A stretch of DNA of 64,000 bases from the NCBI GenBank assembly GCA_003427395.1, contig BFEA01000026.1:2246223-2310222 (forward strand), given 5' to 3'. Each line of letters opens with the position of its first letter. Position 1 is the stretch's first letter. The stretch comes from Chara braunii (Eukaryota; Streptophyta; Charophyceae; Charales; Characeae). This document shows, piece by piece, positions 22,681 to 33,072 of this stretch. The notes under the pieces are model-generated. The model had not been told where the DNA came from and did no database searches. It was given only the letters and a program-made list of their open reading frames with translations. Made by a program: the position numbers and the translations under genes.

Positions 22681-22969
22681 TTATGCCTTATGTAAGTTGG
22701 GTATAAGGGATAAATCATTGAAAGACTACGAACTATTGTCTGACAAGGTTAACTTTGGGGTGAAGAGTATTTACCATTAAGGTTTGGCTTTGCATATGGC
22801 TGTGTGAGATCACTACTTATTCTGAGTTTTAGTTTGATAGGTAGTTGTTTTAGATGCTCGCCACGTGCTAAAGCTACATGAGTTAGTCTTAATTCCTGCA
22901 TTTTCTGAGCTAAGTTTATTTTACTTAGGTCAATTTCTGCATTTTTTGGGATCTTCTGTTATACTTGGT

Positions 22970-23550
22970 CTTGTATAAATTTTGGTAAGACATTTTCTCT
23001 TCAGGAAGCACTGCTGAAATTTCAACAAAACTAAGGAGTTAGTCAGGTTTTTACTTTTCAAAGTTCAACTTGTTTAAATTTTATATGGCTTAGTAAAAAT
23101 CAGGAAAGTCTCATTTTCTAAAGGGAATGCTGCCCAACTTTTTGCTAATTGAAGGAGTTAAACAAAAGTGGTATTTGGGAAGTTAAAAGATTTCTAGATT
23201 TTTAGACTTAGCTTTGTATAAATTTTGGAAAGTTACTTTGTCTACGGGAATCGCTGCCAAAATGTTTACAAATCTAAGGAATAAGTTAAATTTTGTCTTG
23301 GCAGAACTCAAGTCTTACTTTGTGTTCTTATCCGATTTAGTATAAATCTATGAAATTTACTTTTCTAAAGGAGATGCTGCCCAAATTTTTATTAATTTAG
23401 GGAGTTAGACAAAATTTGACTTTTCAAAGTTCGATATTGTTTCAGTTTTCATATTTGAGCTAGTATAAATTCTAAAAAGGCACTTTCCCTACGGGAAGCG
23501 CCGCCGATTTTTTTTAATTAAGAGGAGATAGATTATATTTTGACAGGTGG
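22970..23550 (+). repeat. Tandem array of about 125-bp units in Z2
   Basis: TATAAATTTTGG-type starts and GCTGCCNAAAT / GCTGCCCAA-type cores repeat five times, as in 5940-6510. Confidence 0.65.
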
Positions 23551-24174
23551 CGGTACTGACAATCCCCTCTGTATGGGGGAGATTCTGCCAAAGGTCTACC
23601 TCTTCTTTGGACACTAACTTAGGGGTAGACTTAGACTTAGTTGGCAGATAGTTTTTAGTAAGAATGTGCTATGGAGATTTATTATCCATACACCAATGAT
23701 TTAGCTTGGGCGTTGACCTGTTTTATGACACAGACCCTCTTTGGACGTTTGATTCAGGATTTGGGCTAGATTCAGCTTGATTCCACGAGGATCATCTTCT
23801 GTTATCTTGATGGTTTTTATTGTTTTATTAAGGTCTTTTTACCCAACCTAAAAGGCTTTAGCCCTGGTGGTTTTTATTGTTTAATTAAGGTTTTCACCCG
23901 GACTTTGATTGAATGGTCATTTAACAAAGGTACTGAGTATTTATTTTTGAAAGGTTTAACAAAGGCTGCGGCTTGAATGACTAAAGTGAGGGGTATGAGT
24001 ATAGAGAAGGGTTGAAGTTGACTCCATGTAGTGTGTGAACTTTTGGTTGATTTTTTTATGTGATTGCAGGTATGTTTGTGGTTCGGACTTTGGATTTGAC
24101 TGTCTGCGATTACATACATACATAAGGCGGAGAGCAACCCCACTGAGAAGTGATCATCGTATTTTAAATAGCTG

Positions 24175-24178
<4 letters not shown>

Positions 24179-24219
<41 letters not shown>
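24179..24219. repeat. (TA)n microsatellite
   Basis: A pure TA dinucleotide run of about 40 bp near the end of Z2. Confidence 0.95.
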
Positions 24220-24222
<3 letters not shown>

Positions 24223-24469
24223 CTATGTTTGAGTATTTGCGTGGAAAAGAGACTCCCATTTTTTCACCGTTTTGCTTCTTAAAGTTTCTTGGTCGGACGT
24301 TGGTTCTCGACCTGGATTCGAGGTCCTTGTCCAGGACACTCCAGGTCCTAGTCTCTGCGCGGAAGGGATCAACCCTCACGCAGAGCCTATTTGCCCTGCC
24401 CATCGGGACACTCAACCTAAGGGTCGAAGGTGTCGTGGGGCCCAAACGACTGTTCCTTCAGCCGTGCAA

Positions 24470-24522
24470 TATCGTGAAGGGCTCGACCTTCACGATACTT
24501 CGACACTGACACTTGAGTGTCA
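24470..24522 (+). repeat. Paired terminal hairpins of Z2
   Basis: An 11-bp perfect stem TATCGTGAAGG (24470-24480) / CCTTCACGATA (24487-24497) with a 6-nt loop. It is followed by the palindrome TGACACTTGAGTGTCA (24507-24522). The palindrome is kept in copy 1 (about 7515-7530) and, as GACACTCAAGTGTC, in copy 3 (25417-25430). Confidence 0.8.
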
Positions 24523-24839
24523 TAAGTGGTACTCAGATCTACGAGGGACGGCTTGATTATGGGCACTACATACTACGTCATCATTACAACTATTTGCGTA
24601 TTTATGTATTGCTCGTCGATATGGGAAGACTCTGTGTTCGCGCTGTTTTATACTAAGTCTCACATGTGTCACCTATCTGATTTCCGCGTGGGAAGGTTAT
24701 GGGATGGTTACTGAAGGGACTAGGATTGTTTTGTGTTGTTTTGTTTTGTGTCGTTCTCGAGAGCACGGTCCGCAGAATGGAAGGGGACCTTTCCAACCAC
24801 GTCACGCAACATTCGACAGAACTTTGGTCGTAGAGCGTT

Positions 24840-25180
24840 GTCGCTTTGACCGAGTGTATCAGCCATACCTCTTGCGAACGCGACGACAAGATAGAGTCAA
24901 GCGAGGTACAACTTACCTTTATCTGCGGGAACTGTCACCATCCCTTAGGTGGGCGTATCCCCATCACGCTATCAGTCAACGATACAAAGGTTTTTACATG
25001 CGATTGCAGAGGTGGACCAGTCGACGGCGTTTTCTCGTATGCTGTAGCATAGGGGGTACGTGTAGTTTCATGCCTATATCGGACTCGTACGTAAGCCAAC
25101 GCACTGGGGGGATGAAGCGCGACTTGTCGTCAATCGACTAAGACGCATCCTTCTTACCACGTGTTACACCACGCCAAAAC
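24840..25180 (-). repeat. W3: repeat block, reverse orientation
   Basis: Reverse complement of 7820-8270 and 32652-33072 with visible divergence. In one plus-strand frame it reads ICGNCHHPL...FTCDC (within 24846-25052), a cysteine-pair pattern kept only in part in the other copies. Confidence 0.6.
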
Positions 25181-25189
25181 AAAAAGTCA

Positions 25190-28100
25190 AATTACTCACA
25201 TGAAACAAAACACTTCTAGTCCCTTAAGTATCCAACCCATAACCTTCTGATACGGAAATTGATTAGGCATCGCGTGAGTGTCTTAATATAAAACCGCGCG
25301 GATCAAGGCTTTCTCATATCGACTAGCCGTGCAAGCATTCGCAAGCAATCGCAATGATGACGTACTATGTAGTACTCATAATCGCGTGGTCCTTAATGGT
25401 CTCGAGGGTCTCGTTGGACACTCAAGTGTCGGCTGACACCTACCTTGAGGGGTTAATCTCTCGACACAAGACAACCGCCAAGGCGGTTGAGAACCACACT
25501 CTTTTCTGCACCCTGCGGAGAGTGGGTGGTACACAGGTTCCAGCCTGTGGTGGTAGTCAACCCTTATGGTCATGGAGACAAGCTCCATCCTCCAGGGCCT
25601 GAAGAGAAGTCGAGGGGTTTGACTTTGACGTTTGTCACGGACTGTAACGTCCAACTATAAAAATTAACAAGCAAAATCACTCAATAAATAAACAGGCATC
25701 CCAACACCCATATTAAATCAGAACTCAGGATAAAATAAAAGAAAGGAAAAATAAAATCATCAGGTATACAGATCGTGCGACACATGGTTGTCATTCTCAC
25801 TGCCTCCAAAGTAAGACTCGTATACCAAACTCCAAAACACTAACCTGCATAAAACACAGACGCATACGAAAGTCACATTGCCATGCACAAATGTGGTCAA
25901 CTTTACTGTTCTCTGTAACTCACACCACGCCTCACACGCTCAGGCCCCAACCATTGTCCAACTTTCCATAAAAACCCATCAGTTATTTATAATGGTCATT
26001 AAAAGAAGTCTGGTTAAAACCTTCAACTTGAAAGAAACATATCAAATCTCTGGGCTAAGGCATCAAGCTGAGGTACAAGTGTAGGCAAAGTTATGTCGTG
26101 AGCTGGCGAATTGACAATCAACCAACCGACCTGTTATCAAGAGATAACAGAAGACGACCCTCGTCAAATCGAGTTGAACCAGTCAGATCTTGAATAAAAA
26201 ACGGTCAAGAAAGACATGTTACACAACACAGGTCAAATCCCAAATACTTGAACTTTAAGTGTACAGGGAATAAATCCCCATATCATATCTTACTCAAAAT
26301 CTCATAAGGCTAAATCTTAAATATATATCTCAAATGAACCTCAACGAACAAGAAACATTTTGGCAGTATCTCCCCTATACAGGGTGGATTGAATTCTCCT
26401 ACTAGAATATAATCTGACTCTTGAAAACTAAGAAAATCTCGACAGCGTTTCCCGTAGGAAAAGTGTCTTTTCATAATTTATACAAAGTTAAATATTAACT
26501 CAAAATAAATTCTGACTTTACAAACTTAAATTTTGTCTAACTCCCTGATTTAACAAAAATTTTGGCAATACTTTTCCTTGAAAGGTAGGCTTTCGAGATT
26601 TTAACTAAGCTAGATATGAATTCAGACAAAAGTTTGAACTTTAAAAGTCAAAATTTGGCTAACTCCTTGTTTTTTTTCAAATTTCGGCAGCGCTTCCCGT
26701 AGGAAAAATAACTTTCCAAAATTTATACAGCGCCAAGTAAAATAAATGATCCCAGAAAATGCGAGAACTTGAAATAAGTAAAATAAACTCAACTTAGAAA
26801 ATGCAGGAGTTGAACTAACGCCTAAAGCTCCAGTACGTGGCGAGCACTAACAGACTACCCTACTATGAAGAAAACATACAGAGTCTGAAAAAAAGACAAG
26901 TCTTTGTCAGCAAAATGTTATGTCCACAACGCATGCATCCCAAATCAAAACAAGGGTTCGTTAATCCAAATTTTTCATTTTTTCGATTGTCCTAATCACA
27001 TAAATATTAGTGATATATCTTACTTAGTTAATTTCTAACTTTCCAAGTTATTCTCAGTCAAACTCCATGCAATCCTTAACACATTAGCCTGAACTATTCT
27101 AACAAGGAGAAGAGTCAGACCTTTGTCAACACGCACAACTGACTGACTTAGCAAAGCGATCGGATCAGTCAGGAGGACCTCATTTCCAGCCTCATTTCAA
27201 TGATTCGGGCAAGCGACTAGATCAGTCAGGTTGACCTCATCTCCAACCCTGTTTCAATGTCTTAGGCAAACCAGCAAAGCGACCGGATCAGTCAGGAGGA
27301 CCTCATTCCCAGACCCATTTCAATGTTTTGGGCGAACGAGCAAAGCGACCGGATCAGTCAGGAGGACCTCATCTCCAGCCTCATTTCAATATCTTAGGAA
27401 AACAAGCAAAGTGACCGAATCAGTTACGAGGACCTCATCTCCAACCCCATTTCAAGCAAACGAGCAAAGCGACCGGATTTGTTAGGAGGACCTCATCTCC
27501 AACCTCATTTCGATGTCTTAGGCAAAAGAGCAAAGCGACCGGATCAGTCATGAGGACCTCATCTCCAGCCTCATTTCAATGTATTAAGCAAACGAGCAAA
27601 GCGACCGGATTAGTCAGGAGGACCTTATCTCTAGCCCCATTTCAATATCTTAGGCGAACGAGGAAAACGACCGGATCATTCGCGATGACCTCATCTCCAG
27701 CCCTATTTCAATGTATTAGGCAAACGAGCAAAGTGATCGAATCAGTCACGAGGACCTCATCTCAAACCCCATTTCAATGTCTTAGGCAAACGAACAAGGT
27801 GACCGGATCAGTCAGGAGGACCTCATCTCCAGCCTCATTTCAATGTTTTAGGCAAACGAGCAAAGCGGCCGGATCAATCAAGAGGACATTATCCCCGACC
27901 TCATTTCATTGTCTTAGGCAAACAAGCAAAGCGACCGGATCAGTCAGGAGGACCTCATCCCCAGCCCCATTTCATATCATCGCAAGCAGACGTCGTGGAT
28001 TTCATTTCAGGAAGACAAATGTATATAAACATAGTAAATTTTATCTGATTCAGTTAAAGTTCTGAGTAAAAGTCAGGGAAATATACAAAAAGTCAAAACT

Positions 28101-28340
28101 CAGTCAAGCTGAAAGAAGGGTGGTATAGATAGGGATATACGGGATCCTAAGGGAGATGGTGTCGGCCTACCTCATAGTTCCCTGCCTCCAGGGTCCTGCC
28201 TGAACCCCGGCAGAGCTCCCGCAATTGGTGGGGCGAACCTCCCACAGAGGCATTGGCACGGATTACAAGTTTAAATCCCGCATGCCGCCTTCGTCTCTGA
28301 ACCAAAAGACTAGACTGAGCATGAGAAGGAAAGAATGAGA
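25190..28340 (-). repeat. Z3: structured non-coding repeat, copy 3, reverse orientation
   Basis: Reading minus from 28340: the lead-in (GGGAGCTCTGCCGGGGTTC, 28200 region), a tandem array (27990-27150), the unit array (26730-26340), an AT-rich part and the terminal palindrome (25417-25430), then W3. This is the same order as Z1-W1. The constant-loop hairpin array is not recognisable here; a 66-bp tandem array occupies its place. Confidence 0.65.
27150..27990. repeat. 66-bp tandem array (about 13 units)
   Basis: The phrase GACCGGATCAGTCAGGAGGACC recurs in variant form every 66 bp (starts near 27279, 27345, 27411, then 27470, 27536, 27602, 27668, 27734, 27800, 27866 and 27932, with shorter units before). 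One unit has lost about 7 bp and shifts the frame. Because 66 is a multiple of three, plus-strand frames (27231-27485, 27550-28065) stay open and give a 22-residue repeat like RTSSPASFQCLRQTSKATGS. I consider it a satellite and not a gene. Confidence 0.85.
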
Positions 28341-30340
28341 ATCAATAAGTCGCTCAGATACGAGAGGGGTGCACTCAGACTCGTGTGAGAGGGCCTTGAT
28401 TCCTTCACTCGCGTGAGGGTCCCGCAATGGCTGTCAAAGTCGCAGCATAAAACCACCCTGGCGGTCCTCCAAGTCGCAAAGGTAACGAAGTGGTGTGCAC
28501 AATCATTCGCAGTGAAACGCACAATGACGAGCCGCCCCAGAGATGCACAGCAATGCATTGGTCCTGACAGCCATAGCACCAGCCTTGGTAGCAACGATGT
28601 TGGTCCCTACAACCACTGCTCTTTCCAATAGCAGCCTTTTCTGTTGTAGTACTGTTTAAGTGGCATCGACGCCGATCTCAATTGCAAGCAACAACTCCAT
28701 GGATTAATTACAAAAGCAACATGTCTAAACCATCAAGTAGTCAACACAGCTCGAAGGCAACCCGCAGCATCAGCGTCAGTCTCAAGAACCGTACCAGCCT
28801 CAACAACCGTATCAGTCTCAAGGACTATACCAGTCTTAAGAAGCTAGCAGCACTGGCTGGGAGAGGGAACAACAACAACTCGTCGTAACAGGTTGTCAGC
28901 CCACAACAGATTGTTGTACGACGTAGCAACAACCAATAACTTTGGTCTGTATCAACTCTCAAAGGATGGTAGCATTAACTGGCGCACAACAACTCATCAA
29001 CTTCAAAGACGGATTGCAACAACCATACTTTTAAACACGAACTGCAGCAACTGACTGACCCTGACAGCTGCAGTAACCGGTCAAGGCTGACAACAGCAAT
29101 AACAACAACTCGGATCTCCTTCGTATTCGCTCACAATCTTCCTCTTCTCTCTTTTTGCCTTCCTCTTCACATTTGATCCTCTCTACCTTTCACTCCTGCT
29201 AATGTACTCCACCCCAAGCTTCAGTCATACTTTACACCTTTCTCCTAAACTCTTCGTTCTCTATGCAAGGGTTTGAGGACGCAGCATCAACCAGCAGAAG
29301 GGCAAGAGGCCTAAGTATGTGCAATATAACCACAATCACACCACACGCCTAGGCAACAATATGCATTCTTTCGTTCGGTAGGGAGGATACGATCACTAGT
29401 GATTCCGTTACTCGACTTCCCTCCAAAAGGTAAGCTTAAGACTGAATTTTATACTAGATTTAGAAGATTTAGCATTAATCCGAGTATAAACCGACCACCA
29501 GAACATCACTAGGTACATCACCTTTATGAGTAGCGGTATCCTGACACCAATCAGAATAGCCAATGTGAGAACGGGCAGAGGAACGAACGATATCCGCTTC
29601 ACAATGATGGCCCCAGAACATATCAAACATCGGGTTGAGAACAAGCACCACAATTTATGAGGGTATGAACATCTCCAAATGAGGAAAGCGACCTCGATGG
29701 AGATCACGTATAGACTGAAGGTCACAATGATTTACAGATGGACTGCTCCACCCACTAGGCACCGAATCTGGAGAATCAGGAATCTTCTGCCTGGTCATAG
29801 GAAAATACGTTCTCCTAGGATAGCGAGCCGACCACAGTATTCGCCTCTTTTTACGGTTGTGAGATAAGCTTCCCCCAAACACTTCTACTTTTTCTTATTC
29901 ATTCAATCTTTTAAATCTGTTTGTGCTTCTCTCTTATTTCGTGCACGACCGCACCTGCCCGATAGCTTGGCCAGGTTCACTCCACGTCAGCGAGGGAGGG
30001 TCACGAGGGGGAAGAATAATGATGAACGGGAGACTAATGCGATTGGGGCGTGTAGCGAGGATGGTCATAATGCCCTCGTTTGAAGACGACGGTCGTGCAC
30101 ATGAGGAAGGTCTCTGCCTGCAGCAATGCCTCCTTAATGGCGAGCCATAAGACTAAGCCACTATGGTGGACACGACGACTGAGGCGAGCACGCTAACATC
30201 GACCACCATGGTGATAGCTATGGCAACGCACATCGAGGATGTCGGTGCTAAGTACCAAAGCGGGGGGCCGAGACTATCTGGATGAGTGAACGGAAATGCA
30301 TGGTCATGTGCGTGTCTTTGCTACTTTCCCAAACAACCAG
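28341..30340. other. No firm gene; possible coding remnant at 29410-29880 (-)
   Basis: 28680-28890 has short repeats of a CAGTCTCAAGAACCGTA kind and an ORF rich in SLKN/SLKD. On the minus strand 29882-29655 is open (MFGGSLSHNRKKRRILWSAR...). After frame changes, 29640-29470 reads SHIGYSDWCQDTATHKGDVP, which looks more like decayed coding sequence than random text. I do not recognise it. Confidence 0.3.
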
Positions 30341-30343
30341 CTG

Positions 30344-30382
30344 AGAATGAATCTCCCCCTAAACGTGAGGGGAATACATTAC
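30344..30382 (+). repeat. Isolated family D hairpin
   Basis: AATGAATCTCCCC ... GGGGAATACATT around TAAACGTG, preceded by TGAG as in the 15-17 kb copies. Confidence 0.6.
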
Positions 30383-31040
30383 ATTTTTGCATGTTTAACA
30401 AAATCTCACTCCCGGGCGTAGCTGCTAGAGCTCATATCTCGAAGCCTATCTACTAACATCAAAATCGAACCTCATAATCCAACTCGCAGCTACTAAAAAA
30501 CCCTATTTAGCACTCTCCCTTGCCCGATTCTGTGGAGAAATGAGAGAGAGAGAGACGTTTTCAATTCTCACTCTCCCTTCTTCCCTCGACATCTCCGCGT
30601 ACCGCCTTTCTCTGCTATCACTCATTCTACTAATCTAGCACTGAAACTAACCTCACCACTGTACTCGCCCTATTGTAAAACCCCTACCTACCATCTTTCC
30701 CCGCTTGTTTTCACCAAGAAATAGGCGAGATATGCGTCTTTCAGCTCCCGCCATAGCCACTCCCCCCGTCGCTGTGTCCTTCCCGCCTTCTTCTCTTACC
30801 TTCGTCTTTTTCTTCGTCCGCTGCTTTCCCTCGATGATAACGCAGCGCCTGATAGGGCCTGATCCCACAGAGGTCCTGATGTCAAAACTGAAACTCCATC
30901 AGCTTTGTTGTGGGAGAGCATGACCTTTATCACTCAACCTGGCCAGACCACAGGTGATGGTCACTGCAACCAACCCGTCCACAATATAGTACTGGGTTCA
31001 TTCCCTTGTGTAAGAGGCTACCGGCTACATGGCTAAAAAA
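30383..31040. other. No gene seen
   Basis: Short ORFs on both strands overlap at 30653-30923; no motif recognised. Confidence 0.5.
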
Positions 31041-31041
31041 A

Positions 31042-31080
<39 letters not shown>
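31041..31080. repeat. (TTA)n microsatellite
   Basis: A pure ATT/TTA trinucleotide run of about 40 bp. Confidence 0.95.
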
Positions 31081-31082
<2 letters not shown>

Positions 31083-31372
31083 AATAAAGGTGTCTAGCCG
31101 GATGTATCCAACCTCGGCCATCGACATGGTGCACACGAGTGGATCCTCTCCCACCCATTGTGCAGGCGATTGCACTCAGAGCACACGCACACTGGCACTT
31201 CTCCGTATGCACCTGAGGACAACCACGCTCACATCCAGAAAAATCGAGCTATGTCCCAAGGAACCATCCCAAGGACTCACGCAGAGAAAAATTGACCAGC
31301 CTATGTATTTCCTCATTATCGTATTTTGGTCTTTTGATTGTAGTTTGGTTTGAACTTGGGTCTGTATTTTAA

Positions 31373-31715
31373 CAGTTCGAGGGTGTACTAGCCGAGCGAG
31401 GCCTGTTGGTGCCAAGGCACAACCTGAGCCCAACAATATCGAACTCGAATTTGCGTTTCAACAGTTCATGGGTGTACCAAATGAGCCAGGCCCGCAGTTG
31501 TTGTTCCCATAGGCCTATTTTCAGTAGTTTGTGGGTGTACCAACTGAGCTAGGCCCCCTGGTGCTGGTCCCACAGGCCTGTTTCACACAGTTCGCGGGTG
31601 TACCAGTCTGAGCTAGGTCCTCAGGTGCTGGTCCCACAGGCCTGTTTCACACAGTCTGCGGGTGTACCAGCTGAGCTAGGCTAGCTGGTGCTGGTCCCAC
31701 AGGCCTGCTCACACC
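31373..31715 (-). repeat. Tandem tRNA-like (A-box) units
   Basis: On the minus strand five units of 60-89 bp each contain a tRNA D-arm/A-box phrase: TAGCTCAGCTGGTACACC, TAGCTCAGACTGGTACACC, TAGCTCAGTTGGTACACC, TGGCTCATTTGGTACACC and TCGCTCGGCTAGTACACC. Each is followed by a GAACTG-like phrase. Plus-strand unit starts are 31373, 31462, 31522, 31588 and 31652. Only the lowest-coordinate unit shows a clear B-box-like AGTTCAAACC (about 31347-31356), and the next has a weaker GAGTTCGATAT. They look like tRNA-derived units, perhaps the head of a SINE that has multiplied. None folds convincingly into a full functional tRNA. Confidence 0.55.
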
Positions 31716-31779
31716 CAACCTTCTCACTTTTCGCAGCAGGCTGAGGTTAACGGGCAGTGTATCCCCTGGCCATAGTTGC

Positions 31780-32170
31780 CCAGGCCTATTCCACCACCCG
31801 GCTGGTCCCCATGCAGATCTTGGGAATAGTAGCAAATATTCAAATGAGAACTTTGAAGGCCGAAGTGGAGAAGGGCTCCACGTGAACCGCTGTTGGGACA
31901 GCTTGCCGCACAGCCAACATTGCAGCAGCCTCCTACTTGCGCCCCTCGTCCAGGCATAATTCACCATCTTTCGGGCCCCAACGGGCATGGTCACACACAA
32001 CCCTCTTACAGCAGACGGCGGGGGCGGACTATACACCTTCAACGACTCTCGCCGCCCACTTTTCTTTCCACCTCATGGGCTAATTTCCCACCGGCTGGCA
32101 TGCACGTTGAACTCTCCGGTTCGAGTTTCAAGACGACGGATAGAGGAATTTTGCCAGCATCCAGAACACG
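31780..32170 (-). repeat. Y4: dispersed repeat block, reverse orientation
   Basis: Matches 14080-14400 in plus orientation (TTCCCACCGGCTGGCATGC, GTTTCAAGACGA). Reading minus it follows F4 and precedes the tRNA-like array. Confidence 0.55.
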
Positions 32171-32579
32171 CAGGAACCCTTACGCAGACCCCGCAAAAAT
32201 AAAAAAGTGTGTGCTCAAGATCCTCGACTGCTGCAACGGCCACCCGTGTCCAGCAAAGTAGTAGTCGGGCCAGGCTGCCGAGCCTGACTTCTCGGACCCG
32301 GTCACTGGGTCAAAGACAACCGTAAAAATAAAAGTAGGAATAAATAAATAAAAAATAATAAAAATAAGAAGAAATGCGAGGAAACACAAAAAAATTAAGA
32401 GGGCTAGGGGCCACGGGTCCCGCTGGCCTGTGACGCCATGCCCCACTAGGCCGCGCTTGGTTGTGCCTCGCCGTCAATACCCCACGCACGCCTCTCACCC
32501 AGGCGAGGACCTAAACTTCCTCTCGCATGTGCGCCATCAACTGGACGAGGTCGTACCGGCATGGCTTGCAAAAAGCACG

Positions 32580-32605
32580 CCAAATACCCTCGTAAGGGTA
32601 TTTGG
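32580..32605 (-). repeat. F4: perfect 11-bp hairpin
   Basis: CCAAATACCCT (32580-32590) / AGGGTATTTGG (32595-32605) with a CGTA loop. It is the longest of the four F hairpins; the TGTCGG lead is not preserved. Confidence 0.7.
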
Positions 32606-32651
32606 TGCGAAATCGTTTCATGTGTGTGTTTTATATTTATGTTTTAAGTGT

Positions 32652-33072
32652 AGTGTAATGTGTGGTGAGTGGGATGAGTCCTAGTCGACCGACAACGAGC
32701 CGCGCTTGGGACTTCAGCCCCATAGTGCGTTGGTTCGCGTGTGGGTCCGATAGAGGCGTGGGACCGCGCGTACCCCCTAGCTACAGCGAACGAGAAACGC
32801 CCTCGGCTGGTCCACCTCTGTGATTAGCTTTCGTAATGTGGGCTGGTAGTTCGGCGGGGATATACCCACGGAAGGGAGGTGACAGCTCGCGCAGGTGGAG
32901 GTAAGTTGTACCTCGTGTTGGCTTAGCCTGTCGTAGAGGCTCGCGAGAGGTATGGTTGGCGCACTCGGCCAGAGCGGCTCGCGGAAGCTCCATGTGTATC
33001 GCGTTTATAGACCAACTCCTGCGTGACGCGGCCGGGAGGGTCCGGCCCGACGAGGGATCGATGCGCTCGACA
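32652..33072 (+). repeat. W2: repeat block cut by a LINE
   Basis: Collinear with 7820-8270 up to GATGCGCTCGA, where LINE reverse transcriptase sequence starts. No Z block precedes it here. Confidence 0.65.

Larger units (their letters stand above)
21430..24760 (+). repeat. Z2: structured non-coding repeat, copy 2
   Basis: Collinear with 4440-7740, including lead-in, hairpin array, unit array and terminal palindromes, but clearly diverged. Block W is missing after it. Instead a reversed W-Z copy begins near 24840, giving a tail-to-tail inverted pair. ORFs are short and not shared with copy 1. Confidence 0.75.

Noticed and set aside
27231-28065. Gene for a 22-residue repeat protein
   Set aside because: The 66-bp period keeps frames open by arithmetic, one unit shifts frame, and the array lies inside a non-coding repeat copy. 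No start context or flanking domain.
31373-31715. Functional tRNA gene cluster
   Set aside because: A boxes are good, but most units lack a B box and none gives a full cloverleaf by eye. They are reported as tRNA-like repeats instead.
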